From: Mycobacterium sp. 3519A
GTDB lineage: Bacteria > Actinomycetota > Actinomycetes > Mycobacteriales > Mycobacteriaceae
Length of the DNA: 64,000 nucleotides
Assembly (NCBI RefSeq): GCF_900240945.1
Contig: NZ_OESG01000013.1
Location: 434,001 to 498,000, forward strand
Direction: 5' to 3'
The notes beneath the pieces are model-generated. The model ran no database searches and was not told where the DNA came from. It worked only from the letters and a program-made list of their open reading frames with translations. The position numbers were made by a program, and so were the translations under genes. This document shows positions 54,376-63,738 of the stretch, piece by piece (position 1 is the stretch's first letter; each line of letters starts with the position of its first letter).

Positions 54376-54585
54376 ATGCGCGTCCACTTGCGGGCAATTC
54401 GCGCGAGCATGTGGCCCTACGCGGACGCGCACACGGACAGCTGGGCCGTCGGGCGCCTGCGCATCGCGTGGCGCGACAATGTGCATCTAGGAGACGCCCT
54501 CCAATACGACACCGTTGCTCGCGAGTGCGCCTTGACCTGCGCGCTCCGAAATGTCTCCCGAGACGCTGTGGATGATGCGTTATGA
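54376..54585 (+). CDS. Candidate small protein, 69 aa, coupled to a glycosyltransferase
   Basis: ATG 54376 is preceded by GGAGGGAG at about seven bases, and the stop overlaps the ATG of the next gene (ATGA at 54582-54585). Third codon positions are strongly GC. The protein (MRVHLRAIRASMWPYADAHT at the start) has no known motif, signal peptide or membrane helix. It could be a genuine small partner of the glycosyltransferase or the remnant of a larger gene. I do not recognise a family. Confidence 0.5.
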   Translation: MRVHLRAIRASMWPYADAHTDSWAVGRLRIAWRDNVHLGDALQYDTVARECALTCALRNVSRDAVDDAL

Positions 54586-55670
54586 GGATTCTCATCGACG
54601 CGATGGGTGCTCCTGCCGGCCGCGGCGGCATGAACGTGTATGCGACTCAGGCGATTTCGTCGTGGGTGGAAACATACCCCCACGACGAGCTGGTGCTGGT
54701 GGGTGGCACTTGGTGCACGAGACTTGCCCAGACGCTCGACGCACCTCAGTTAAGAGTGGTGGCAATTACCGCCACCTGCGCGCCGGTCCGGTTCCTGGTG
54801 CAGGTCTTCCTGGTCGCATGGCTCCGAGTGCGTCTGCGCTGCGACTTCGTGCTCTCGCTGAGCCCGCTGGTCTCTTTTCTGGTGCCCCGTCGGCGCCGTG
54901 CATGCGTGTCCCACGACTGGCGGCATCGGAGACGGCCTGAGGAGTTCGGCTTCGCTCAAAGGGCCTATCGCAACCTGTGGACCCTTTCGGTGCGCCGGGC
55001 CGGCACGGTGTTCTGCATTTCTCGCAAGACCGAGTTGGAGCTTCAATCAATCGCACCGCGCGTGCGGCCGGTGCTTGTTCCGGTCGGTGGCGACCACCCC
55101 CGCCGGTGGGCGCGTGTCAACCGTGACGAAGACGCTTTCCGAGTGCTGACGTACTGCCACGCGACAAACAAGCGGCCTGAGCTCGTGATCGACGCTGTGA
55201 CCCGGCTCAGCGCGGCGGGCCCCCCGGTCGAGCTCACCCTCTTGGGAACGAGGGGCAACTACCGCGACGAGCTTCTGGCCCGGGTGCCCGCCGGTTGGAC
55301 AGGCAGTGTGGAATGCCCGGGTTTCGTGCCTGACGCGGAGTATCAACGGCTTCTGCAGCGTAGCGACGTCGTATGCCTTATGTCTTCGGACGAGGGATTC
55401 GGGTTCCCCGCCGTCGAAGCCGGCTACTTTGGCATTCCGTGCGTAGTCGCGAGCGACAGCGGCATGACAGACATCCATCCCATCGGCCTCACGGTCAGCG
55501 AGCCCAATGCCGAGGACCTAGCCACGATACTGTCACGGTTACGTGAGACGCCTGAGCGGGTCGCGGCCGTCCCGAGTGTGTCTTGGTCCAGCACCGTCTC
55601 GGGATTGCGAAACAGGCTCCAGCAATGTCTGCGGGAGCCAGACGCACTTCTGCGGGAGGCAGGGGGATAA
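54582..55670 (+). CDS. GT4-family glycosyltransferase
   Basis: 362 aa. N-terminus RILIDAMGAPAGRGGMNVYA; donor half FRVLTYCHATNKRPELVIDA and SSDEGFGFPAVEAGYFGIPC, the E-G-F-G-F-P variant of the GT4 donor motif. It is coupled to the small upstream gene. Followed by about 590 nt without a clear gene. Confidence 0.88.
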   Translation: MRILIDAMGAPAGRGGMNVYATQAISSWVETYPHDELVLVGGTWCTRLAQTLDAPQLRVVAITATCAPVRFLVQVFLVAWLRVRLRCDFVLSLSPLVSFLVPRRRRACVSHDWRHRRRPEEFGFAQRAYRNLWTLSVRRAGTVFCISRKTELELQSIAPRVRPVLVPVGGDHPRRWARVNRDEDAFRVLTYCHATNKRPELVIDAVTRLSAAGPPVELTLLGTRGNYRDELLARVPAGWTGSVECPGFVPDAEYQRLLQRSDVVCLMSSDEGFGFPAVEAGYFGIPCVVASDSGMTDIHPIGLTVSEPNAEDLATILSRLRETPERVAAVPSVSWSSTVSGLRNRLQQCLREPDALLREAGG

Positions 55671-56258
55671 CACTGATGAGCGAACCCACCAGAGGCTGGC
55701 CTGTCAGGGTCACCTTTGCCTCGGTTAGCTGACAACTCGCGATTTCGAGTAGCTGCAGCCGCCGCCGAGGGGGCGTGAGCTGATCGCGGGGTAACACTAC
55801 GGTCGGCGTCGTGACCGAGCGTTTCGCCCGGGAGAGCTGCCTGCCGGGGGGGTCGATGCGGAACTGCTGCGCCTCGACGTTCGAGTCAATTGCTAATAGT
55901 GACACTAGTTTCGTCATTGGTTGTGTTCGGACCATCGAACCGCGTTGGCGAGATTCGACGCCGAATGGTTGCCGACGGATGTGGGGTCGAACCGGCGTCA
56001 TTGGACTTGGTGAGATGGCGTCGTCAAAACATGGCGGGCAGCGCCGCAGACCACGCGTATTGTTGCTCGCAAGTCTCGTCCTCACCGCTTTACCGGAGCG
56101 GTTGGGGGCATGCAGCTGAGCAGTCACGGGGGGCCGGTGGTCAACGAGCAGGCCGCGCGTGAATGACGCCGCGATGGGCGGCAAATTTCAGACGGTTGGA
56201 CGGAAGTGCAAGAATTCTGTTAGTAAGTTGTGATGCTTCTCGGGGATGGGACCACTTT
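55671..56258. other. Gap of about 590 nt without a convincing gene
   Basis: Reading frames here lack motifs and coding bias on both strands. It precedes the methyltransferase-like gene and probably contains its promoter. Confidence 0.45.
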
Positions 56259-57497
56259 GTGAACCGTATCGCTCTTTACTTCAGGAAGGTGCGCGAAGCG
56301 CGGGCCAGCGAATCGTTGATGGAACGCACTAGCCGGTTCTTAGCGATCAACGCAAGGCGGCCTCTCGAGGTACTTGCCGGCTACGCCCAGCTACCAAGGG
56401 CGGACCGAAGATTGAACGTTAAGGATGGATTCGCCGACCACCGCGCCGAGCAGAATCATCATCGAAGCAAACCCGAACACCTCGTGCGGATCGTTGCCGC
56501 TTACAAAGCCGCGAAGCTTGCTCAACGCGATGCAGCGCCGCCGTTCGCGATCCGGGGGCTTTGGGCCGAATGGATCTCAGTTCATTATGAGACTCTCATC
56601 GCGGCACTCGAGGACGACGACCCTACGGCCCTCGGGCGGCTGCTAGAAAATCTATTCCGAGAGCGGTGCGCAGCAGGCATGGGCGGGTACGACAACTACG
56701 TCCGCTACCGTTCACCCCTTGGCCATTTCTACATCAAGTATGTTTGGAGTGCATACCGCGACAAGCTCCTAGGGCTAGGGTTCGATCCTGCGGACGTCGC
56801 CTTCCCGAACGTCGGCAATCAGGTCGGCGTCATGCTTGACGGCAAAGTCGTCTCAATCGAAACCCTCAGGCATGCGTATCACGCCATCGAGATGCGCGAG
56901 CTGCTGTGCGACGTGCGTGGTGCCGTCTGCGCTGAGGTAGGTGCCGGACTCGGCGGTCAGCCGTATCAAGCCGTTAAGATCGGCGGTGGGCGGATCGCCA
57001 AGTATGTCGTGTTCGACATCCCGGAGGTCGCGGTACTCAGTTCGTACTTCCTGTTGTCGGCGTTGCCTGAGTGCCGTGTACGGCTGTTTGGTGAGGGGCC
57101 AGTCTCTGTTGCCCCCGACGAAGAATACGACATCGGCATTTTTCCGCACTACGCCATTACGCAGTTGCCCGATGCATCCGTGGACCTCTTTTACAATTCT
57201 TGCAGCTTCTCAGAGATGGATGCCGAATCATCACGGGCCTACCTATCAGTCATCGAGCGAGCATGCCGGCGCTATTTCCTCCACGACAATCACGATGTCG
57301 AATTCGATTTTAAGAACCCGGACGGCACAAGGTCGAGGAACGTCATTGGATCAAAGCTTGTTCCGGATCCTGGCACGTTCAAGCGAATATTCAAGAAGCC
57401 GCGCGTTCATGGATTGCCCGAGGACCGAGCTTATGTGCAGTACGAATACCTCTACGAGAGAATCCCGCAATGCGTCCGTGCGACCGTGGAAGGCTAA
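56259..57497 (+). CDS. Putative sugar O-methyltransferase
   Basis: About 412 aa from GTG 56259, chosen for GGGATGGGA about nine bases upstream; an upstream ATG at 56163 is possible. The first half is helical and charged. The second half has a SAM-binding-like fold: LLCDVRGAVCAEVGAGLGGQ (E-x-G-x-G), AKYVVFDIPEVAVLSSYFLL and YNSCSFSEMDAESSRAYL. This arrangement resembles the putative sugar O-methyltransferase group found in glycan loci. Its codon use is less GC-rich than that of the first operon, hinting at a separate origin. The substrate is inferred from context only. Confidence 0.65.
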   Translation: MNRIALYFRKVREARASESLMERTSRFLAINARRPLEVLAGYAQLPRADRRLNVKDGFADHRAEQNHHRSKPEHLVRIVAAYKAAKLAQRDAAPPFAIRGLWAEWISVHYETLIAALEDDDPTALGRLLENLFRERCAAGMGGYDNYVRYRSPLGHFYIKYVWSAYRDKLLGLGFDPADVAFPNVGNQVGVMLDGKVVSIETLRHAYHAIEMRELLCDVRGAVCAEVGAGLGGQPYQAVKIGGGRIAKYVVFDIPEVAVLSSYFLLSALPECRVRLFGEGPVSVAPDEEYDIGIFPHYAITQLPDASVDLFYNSCSFSEMDAESSRAYLSVIERACRRYFLHDNHDVEFDFKNPDGTRSRNVIGSKLVPDPGTFKRIFKKPRVHGLPEDRAYVQYEYLYERIPQCVRATVEG

Positions 57498-58169
57498 GCG
57501 GATGGCGAAGACGAATTGTCGGGCGGTCGAGATTGCCGGGCATTATGTTGCTCTCGGCCAGCGTCTTCCTCGACTAATGGTAACGGCCAACGCACCGCGA
57601 CGACCTCAACGGACCACCCACCCGTGAAATACTAAGTTGAGCTAGTCTTCATCCTCGACGACGATTTAAGGCATTAGGCCAGAGAGCAGAAACCATGAGT
57701 CGGTACTTCGTTTGGCCGCGCTCGTCACCTGCAAAGAGCCGGCTCCGTCCTTCCGGTTTGAATGCCTGGAAGGGACACATTTTGCGTGTAAGTCCGCCTC
57801 TAGCTAACATTCGTGGTTTCGGTATATCGGTTTGCTGCCGCTGTCATTGCGCTTCTTCGGCCGTCGGTGCCAGTGTCGAAATTCAGCGGCCGTCCCGTGA
57901 TGCGGGATTACCGCACATTCAGATCGCGCAGACCCCCAGGAATGTGGGGCCTGAGCGCAATGCGGAAGTGCGTGTCGCCAGGAAACGAGAAACATCACAC
58001 TCTACTGACGACCGGGAAGGCGTCGCCCTCGTCGCCCGATACACGCTGGGGCACACGATCCTCAACTTCTTGTACAAGCTCTGCCATCTAGCGGCGGCTG
58101 AAGTACCGTTGCCCGCCTCCGGCGGGCTTACTGCGCCGGCCCGGATATGAGTTCCCGCTGGATGCTTTT
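57498..58169. other. Gap of about 670 nt without a convincing gene
   Basis: A frame at 57695-58150 is open for 151 codons but has no motif, a poor binding site and low third-position GC, so I do not call it. The region precedes the second flippase gene. Confidence 0.45.
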
Positions 58170-59372
58170 GTGAGCTTGTCGATCAGGCGGCTTGCGCGGA
58201 TTCTTGCGCCGAACGTCGGCATCGCACTGCTGCGGGGGTCGCAGTTGTTGATTCTGGCGCTTCTCGCTCGGTCCCCGGTTGACATCCGCAGCCTCCTGTT
58301 GACGGGCTTCGGTCTGCTCGCGGCCTTCGCGATGCTCAGTGACTCTGGGGCAACGCTGTACGTACTTGGCATCGATCGCAATGCGTTGACCCGTAGCGTT
58401 CTGGGCAGATCGCTGGTCCTGCAAGGCATCACCATAGGGGTGGGTCTGAGCATCGGTGTGACCTTTACCCTTATCGTTTCCGGAAAAGCGGGCGCGACCG
58501 CCGTTATGCTGCTGGTTGCACTCGCCCTCAATCTCGCCGTCGACAGCTTGACTCGGACAGCGAAGGCGCCACTGCTTGTTCTCGGCCGCGACGGTGCCTA
58601 TGGACTCCTCGACCTAGCCCTCGGTGCCGCCAAGGTGGCGGTGCTGGCCGTCGGGATACTGCAAGAGTCGCTATTGGTTATGTTGGCGCTCCCATTGCCT
58701 GGTCTGGTGGGACTGTTTTTGGTCACCAAGTGGGTCGCACGGCGGCTACCGCGAGGTCAACCCGCTCCTGCTGGGATGACGCGGGAGATCCTGACGACCG
58801 GGGTCGCAGGGGCACTCAGCGCCGGGTATTCACAAATGGCGGTGCTCGTCGGCAGCGCCATGCTGCCGCTGCACTCGGCCGCGCTGCTCGCCGCCTCGAC
58901 CCGCATCGTGCAGTCAATGGAATTGATTCCCAGTACGTTCTTTCTGCAGGTGATGCCCCGGCTGCGGAAGTGGGCCTCGTCGTGGCGGCGCGTTTACGGA
59001 GGTTTTCTGACCTTGGGCGCCGTCCTTGCGCTTGCCGCGTACATTTTGCGGGGCCTACTAGAGGCGTTCACGGGGGTTGAGCTGGACGTCGTGCCGGTGT
59101 TTGGATTGCTATTGATTACGTTTGTATTGAAGTCTGGTAACTACTTCCTCGTGGCCCGGCTGCTGGTCTTGTGGCCGAAGCGTGTCTGGGTGATGGTCAA
59201 TATTGTCGTCAACGTCGTCGCCTTGGCCTTGGCCGTCATCGGCTGCATGTTGGCGGGCCTTTTCGGCGCCGGCATGGCCGCTGTGGGCATTGAAATGACG
59301 TTCGCGACTCTGGCATTGCTGGTCATGCAGCGGCTCCGACCGCGCGATTGCGGAAAGTTTGAAACTGGTTGA
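58170..59372 (+). CDS. Second Wzx-like flippase/MATE-like polysaccharide exporter
   Basis: 400 aa from GTG 58170, about 11-12 hydrophobic helices. N-terminus RRLARILAPNVGIALLRGSQ and internal LLAASTRIVQSMELIPSTFF fit the PST/MOP superfamily. It is shorter than the first flippase (485 aa) and not closely similar to it. Probable role: moving lipid-linked repeat units across the inner membrane. Confidence 0.75.
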   Translation: MSLSIRRLARILAPNVGIALLRGSQLLILALLARSPVDIRSLLLTGFGLLAAFAMLSDSGATLYVLGIDRNALTRSVLGRSLVLQGITIGVGLSIGVTFTLIVSGKAGATAVMLLVALALNLAVDSLTRTAKAPLLVLGRDGAYGLLDLALGAAKVAVLAVGILQESLLVMLALPLPGLVGLFLVTKWVARRLPRGQPAPAGMTREILTTGVAGALSAGYSQMAVLVGSAMLPLHSAALLAASTRIVQSMELIPSTFFLQVMPRLRKWASSWRRVYGGFLTLGAVLALAAYILRGLLEAFTGVELDVVPVFGLLLITFVLKSGNYFLVARLLVLWPKRVWVMVNIVVNVVALALAVIGCMLAGLFGAGMAAVGIEMTFATLALLVMQRLRPRDCGKFETG

Positions 59373-59396
59373 TCAGGTTGTAAATTGGTGAATGAG

Positions 59397-59414
59397 GGAA
59401 ACAACCGTGTTTCC
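59397..59414. terminator. Small hairpin between convergent genes
   Basis: GGAAACA-ACCG-TGTTTCC is a perfect 7-bp stem with a 4-nt loop, 25 nt after the flippase stop and before the end of the convergent GT2 gene. There is no T-run, so it would be the U-less type described in mycobacteria. Confidence 0.4.
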
Positions 59415-59499
59415 TAGGCGCTCACCCACCGCCAAAGTCAGTTGACGTGAAAAACATCTGCGCTGGCACCGAAACTTGGCGCGCTCGGAGATGCCCCGC

Positions 59500-60483
59500 T
59501 CACCGCCTTAAATGGGAACTGCGAAGTCGCTTGGAGCGAACCACACCTAGCGCCCCAAATAGAGCGCTCCTCAGTGCCGCTATTCTCGTGATGGAGTTGA
59601 GTACCAAGGTTATCATCTGGACCAAAACAAACCGTCCCCAAATGGCTAACGTGATAAAGAAATTCAACAACTGTGGATTCGAAGGGGCGATGTGCTTCCT
59701 GTAAAATATTGCCATGCTTCGGTGAAAATGGTAGTTTAATTTGAGGCTTCGCCTCTTGCCTGAACTGCCGCCTTTTACATGGAGTGCGGTTACACGGCCA
59801 TCGTAGACGACGCGCCATCCGGCGCGGCGATACCTAACACTCCAATCTAAATCTTCGCCATACATCCAATAGTTTTCATCCAGACCACCGACAGCACAGA
59901 GCGCCGACCGCCTAACAAGCATGAATGCCCCATTCAGTGCGTCCACGTCTCCTACAGCGGTCTCTGCGACATCATTTGCCACGTAATTGCCGTTTCTCCG
60001 TCCGAAAGCCTGCGAGACGAAATATTGGAGCGCTTGTAGTGGGCTAGGGATCCGTCTCTTGGCCGCGTGATCGAACGACCCGTCTTCCAACAGCAGACGG
60101 CAGCCTATCATTCCAATAGAAGCGTCGCTCTCAAGCTGGTCGACCAGGTGGTTAATGATCGGCCAACGGGTTTCGGTGTCAGGATTCAACAAGAGAACAA
60201 AAGGAGCTGTTGTAAGGGCCAAGGCCTGATTATTTGCTACAGCGAACCCAGGATTGTCAGTTCTGCGGATAAGGCGTACCTGAGGAAATTCATGAGTCAC
60301 AACTTCTGGTGTGTCATCGGGAGAGTCATTGTCCACCACCGTAATTCGCAGGACTCCGTCGGGAGAACTTGCCAACAGCGTTTCTAAGCTTCTGCGGACT
60401 AAATCAGCGCGGCCGTGGGTGACCATGACGACATCGACAAGCGGCGGATCTCCCTCGTCGAATGATTTGCTAGTCACATGCAA
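59500..60483 (-). CDS. GT2-family glycosyltransferase (rhamnosyltransferase WbbL-like)
   Basis: 327 aa. N-terminal VDVVMVTHGRADLVRRSLET, then TVVDNDSPDD and NPGFAVANNQAL with the DxD equivalent in LLLNPDTE. GAFMLVRRSALCAVGGLDE and YGEDLDWSVRYRRAGW are typical of the WbbL/rhamnosyltransferase branch of GT2. A C-terminal hydrophobic segment (FFITLAIWGRFVLVQMITLV) suggests membrane association. It transfers a sugar from a nucleotide donor to a lipid-linked acceptor. Confidence 0.9.
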   Translation of the reverse strand: MHVTSKSFDEGDPPLVDVVMVTHGRADLVRRSLETLLASSPDGVLRITVVDNDSPDDTPEVVTHEFPQVRLIRRTDNPGFAVANNQALALTTAPFVLLLNPDTETRWPIINHLVDQLESDASIGMIGCRLLLEDGSFDHAAKRRIPSPLQALQYFVSQAFGRRNGNYVANDVAETAVGDVDALNGAFMLVRRSALCAVGGLDENYWMYGEDLDWSVRYRRAGWRVVYDGRVTALHVKGGSSGKRRSLKLNYHFHRSMAIFYRKHIAPSNPQLLNFFITLAIWGRFVLVQMITLVLNSITRIAALRSALFGALGVVRSKRLRSSHLRR

Positions 60484-60668
60484 TCACTTCCGAAAGTGAT
60501 GTAGCTCTTGGCGGAACCCACGCACTCGGCCACCGCGGATAGGTGGCCGATCATATATCGGCACAGGAGTACCCAGAAGGCGACGCGAGTAACCAGCGGT
60601 GGTTTGGTGAGCCTTTAGTAGCTCAACAGACGACGTTGCTGGTGTGTCCTCCGGTAGCCTGAAGCTCC

Positions 60669-62153
60669 ATGCAGCGACTGGATCGTCCGTTAAGGAACGC
60701 ACCGGAGGCCGCAGCGGGATCCAAATTGGCCTTGATGGCCGCAGGGGCCCTCGTCGCGGCCGCGTTAGTTGGGCCGTGGCTAACGCAGATTCCACTCGAA
60801 CGTGCCGCTCTCGCGGCCGCCGTCGTCTTAGCCAGTTTGTACGGGTTCGTCTCAGGGGTCTTCCCACGCGTGCGCCCCATCCAGGCCGTCACATTCGGAT
60901 TCGCATTACCTTACCTTGGTGTTGCGCCGATTTACCAGATGGCGAAGCAGAAGGCGGCTTCGTTGGACTCCGCACTCATGTATGAGACCAACGCAAGCAA
61001 TTTGTACTTCGCCCTTGTGCTGAATTTGTGCTTTGTGCTCGCCATGCTGGTGGGATTTCACATGGGCGCGGCACGATGTCGAGTTGGGATGTCCTCCCCC
61101 CCAGTGCGCGCCCAAGTCCGAATGGTCCTGCCTTGGGTCTATCTCTCGGCGGCAGCCGCGCTTACTCCTGGGGCGGTAGAAGCAGCCGGAGGTTGGAGCG
61201 GGCTATTTACCGATAGGAACACCAGGGCAGACGAATTGAACGCGGCGGGTATTACTTTGGCAGAAAGCGGTGGGGCATCGCTGGCGTTGGTCGGCCTGCT
61301 GCCGACCGCCCTCTCCATCGCCGCCTGCTACTTGTTCCTCTTCCGCCTCTTGACGGAGGCCCGTACGAACTCGTGGAATCGTGTTCCGGCGCTTCACCTC
61401 TTAGGCTTCGTGATTGGCGCGGCGCTGCTGGTCGTCCACGCAAACCCGTTGGCCAGCTCACGATTTCAATTCATCTTCGCCGTCGGTTCTCTCGCGTTGA
61501 TCTGGTTCATTCCACGAAGCGGAAAGGCCGGGCTTTGGCTGGCCGCCATCATCCTATGCGCCACTCTGGTTGCGTACCCGTTAGCGAATGTGTTCCGAAC
61601 CGACAAGATGACTCTTGTTGCGGGAGCCGAAGCGTTTGCGACCCCTGACTTCGACGGGTTCCAGCAAATCGTCAACGCAATCGCGTTCACGCAAGCTCAC
61701 GGACACTCATTCGGGCGCTACGCGCTCGCCGCGATCTTCTTTGTCATCCCCCGGTCTCTATGGACTGGCAAAGCGTTTCCTGCGTCTCAAGACGTCGCAG
61801 CATTCCGCGGCTATGTATTCACAAATCTATCGTTACCTGTCAACGCCGAGTTATATGTCGAGTTCGGTCTGCTTCCTATGATCGCCATCGTGCTCGTCGG
61901 AGCGATTCTCTTGGGACGGTCCGACAGTACGTGGCAACTCGCCCCGGGGAGTCGGGGGGCAGCCATGGTGCCGATGTTGGCGATGGCGATGCTCGGGATC
62001 GTGCGCGGGCCGTTGGGGTCACAAGCACCCGTCTTCTTGACAATCGTTGGGTTGGTGCTTATCGCCCTGAGGGAAGGTCCGTCGGCAAGCGAAGGCCAGG
62101 ACGATGCGCCGACCGAGTTGGCATTGGAACTGCCGACGTATAGGACGCTATAG
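60669..62153 (+). CDS. O-antigen-polymerase-like multi-pass membrane protein (Wzy-like)
   Basis: 494 aa with about 11-12 hydrophobic helices. A long loop near residues 310-400 includes TPDFDGFQQIVNAIAFTQAH and PRSLWTGKAFPASQ, similar to oligosaccharide repeat-unit polymerases of the O-antigen polymerase group. ATG 60669 lacks a strong binding site. It is of a different type from the Wzy_C protein at 42079-43323, so two polymerisation activities are present in the region. Product unknown. Confidence 0.72.
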   Translation: MQRLDRPLRNAPEAAAGSKLALMAAGALVAAALVGPWLTQIPLERAALAAAVVLASLYGFVSGVFPRVRPIQAVTFGFALPYLGVAPIYQMAKQKAASLDSALMYETNASNLYFALVLNLCFVLAMLVGFHMGAARCRVGMSSPPVRAQVRMVLPWVYLSAAAALTPGAVEAAGGWSGLFTDRNTRADELNAAGITLAESGGASLALVGLLPTALSIAACYLFLFRLLTEARTNSWNRVPALHLLGFVIGAALLVVHANPLASSRFQFIFAVGSLALIWFIPRSGKAGLWLAAIILCATLVAYPLANVFRTDKMTLVAGAEAFATPDFDGFQQIVNAIAFTQAHGHSFGRYALAAIFFVIPRSLWTGKAFPASQDVAAFRGYVFTNLSLPVNAELYVEFGLLPMIAIVLVGAILLGRSDSTWQLAPGSRGAAMVPMLAMAMLGIVRGPLGSQAPVFLTIVGLVLIALREGPSASEGQDDAPTELALELPTYRTL

Positions 62154-62402
62154 CTTTGCGGTCCTAAGCCGTGGCCGCACCCAGGCGTCTGTTCGCGCAA
62201 CCATTGCACGCGGGGCATGGCGAGAGAGAAAATTTGAAACGTTGGATTCGAGGCACGCCACAGCGGCGCATCGAATACTTATTTAATTATCAGCGCTACA
62301 CCTAGTGCGGCCGATGCGCGTAACTCATGTGCCGGTTCCGGGGCGATCAGCGGTTAGCGAGGGCGCCGGCTAAACCACGGTAAGAGCGGCTGGCGTTCGT
62401 GA

Positions 62403-63344
62403 TCACTGGGATGCTATCCCCAGTGCGCGCTTCACGCGTTCCCGATACTTTTCGGGTAGTCGGAGAAACACCTCTTGCAGCGGGGCAGCCAACCGCCGGT
62501 AAATGAATTGGCGACGGGCGCGCCGAAACGCTGCTTCAACACGGCTATCTGCGATTCGCTGATCGTCTTCCTCCAACCAGTCCAAGAAGATACCACGTTG
62601 ACGCCAGTATTCACGGGGTTTGATCTGCGCATTATATGAACCACCGTGCTGACGATAAAGCAGCCAATTGCGTGACGAGATGTATATCGGGAAGCGCAGC
62701 GACACCTTGAGGAAGAAGGCCTGATCCTCGAACAATCCGCGGAACCGCTCTTCGAAGCCGCCCACCGCATCGAAGGCACTTCGTCGCACGAGCACGTCCA
62801 TGCCACCAGTTGGTCCGCAGCCAAGCGGTTTCACCGCCAGCGCCCCTTCCGGCGGGTCGAGGCGTCGATCAGCTAGTCCCGCGGTGAGAACCAAATTATC
62901 CAGCCTGCTTGCTGATGGATTCCAGCTACGCCAATACAGCATCGCTCCATAAACCATCGCCACTTCTGGATTACTGTCGAGTAGTTCCACCTGCTCGGCC
63001 AACTTACAAGAAACCCATACATCGTCCGCATCGAGAAATGCGAGGTACGGCGAAGTGGCGTGTGCCACGCCCAGGTTCCGTGAGGCGCTCATCCCTTGGT
63101 TCTCGTGCCGAACATGGTCGATGTAGTGAATCCGCTCATCTTTGGCAGCCAGTCCGCGAGCGATTGTCGTGCTGCGGTCGGTAGAACCGTCATCCACGAG
63201 GATCAATTCCCAGTTTGTCAACGTCTGGCTTCGAACGCTCTGCACCGCCTCTTCGATGAAGCGCTCCTGATTCAGAAAGATGAGCACGACCGACACGAGT
63301 GGCACCACGCCAGTCTGCAGATAATCGGTAGCAGGAACAAGCAA
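62403..63344 (-). CDS. GT2-family glycosyltransferase
   Basis: 313 aa if TTG 63344 is the start; GTG 63308 (VVPLVSVVLIFLN) is equally possible, since neither has a good binding site. LVSVVLIFLNQERFIEEAVQ, ELILVDDGSTDRS and YLAFLDADDVW carry the nucleotide and metal sites of inverting GT2 enzymes. Acceptor unknown. Divergent from the ABC transporter permease gene. Confidence 0.88.
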   Translation of the reverse strand: MLVPATDYLQTGVVPLVSVVLIFLNQERFIEEAVQSVRSQTLTNWELILVDDGSTDRSTTIARGLAAKDERIHYIDHVRHENQGMSASRNLGVAHATSPYLAFLDADDVWVSCKLAEQVELLDSNPEVAMVYGAMLYWRSWNPSASRLDNLVLTAGLADRRLDPPEGALAVKPLGCGPTGGMDVLVRRSAFDAVGGFEERFRGLFEDQAFFLKVSLRFPIYISSRNWLLYRQHGGSYNAQIKPREYWRQRGIFLDWLEEDDQRIADSRVEAAFRRARRQFIYRRLAAPLQEVFLRLPEKYRERVKRALGIASQ

Positions 63345-63738
63345 ACTCGGCAGACAGCGAGCATCCCGATCTCCTCCGGACGGTGTTTTGAGCTGTGACC
63401 ACCGAGTGTGCGAGCTGGGGCGTTAGTGTTCTGTGCTCGTCGGCCGAGGGCGCGGTTACCAGCTAGCGCCCACGGGATCTACGACATGACACGTGATGGA
63501 CCCGTGAAGGGATGTCGACGGGTCCCACAATGCGGGCGCGTGTATGACGGCGTCCGATCGTTTGCTCGTAGTCTTCGGAAACCGGCTCCTTCTAGAGTGA
63601 GATACGGGGAGAATTGCCGCTCGAAGGGATCGAATCGAACCCCGGCTGGCAAGTCCGAGGGAGGCTGCTTGTCTTGTCAAATCACAGGAGCGTGAAGCCA
63701 TTCCGGGTCAGGCTCTTTCTCGTCGGCTGCAGCACGCG
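63345..63738. other. Divergent intergenic region of about 390 nt
   Basis: It separates the GT2 gene from the ABC permease gene and should hold both promoters. A short 16-codon frame (63692-63742) with AGGAG upstream ends in an overlap with the permease start. Nothing else is recognised. Confidence 0.4.

Noticed and set aside
57695..58150. Open 151-codon frame on the plus strand before the second flippase
   Set aside because: No motif, no good binding site, low third-position GC and odd residue composition; treated as non-coding.
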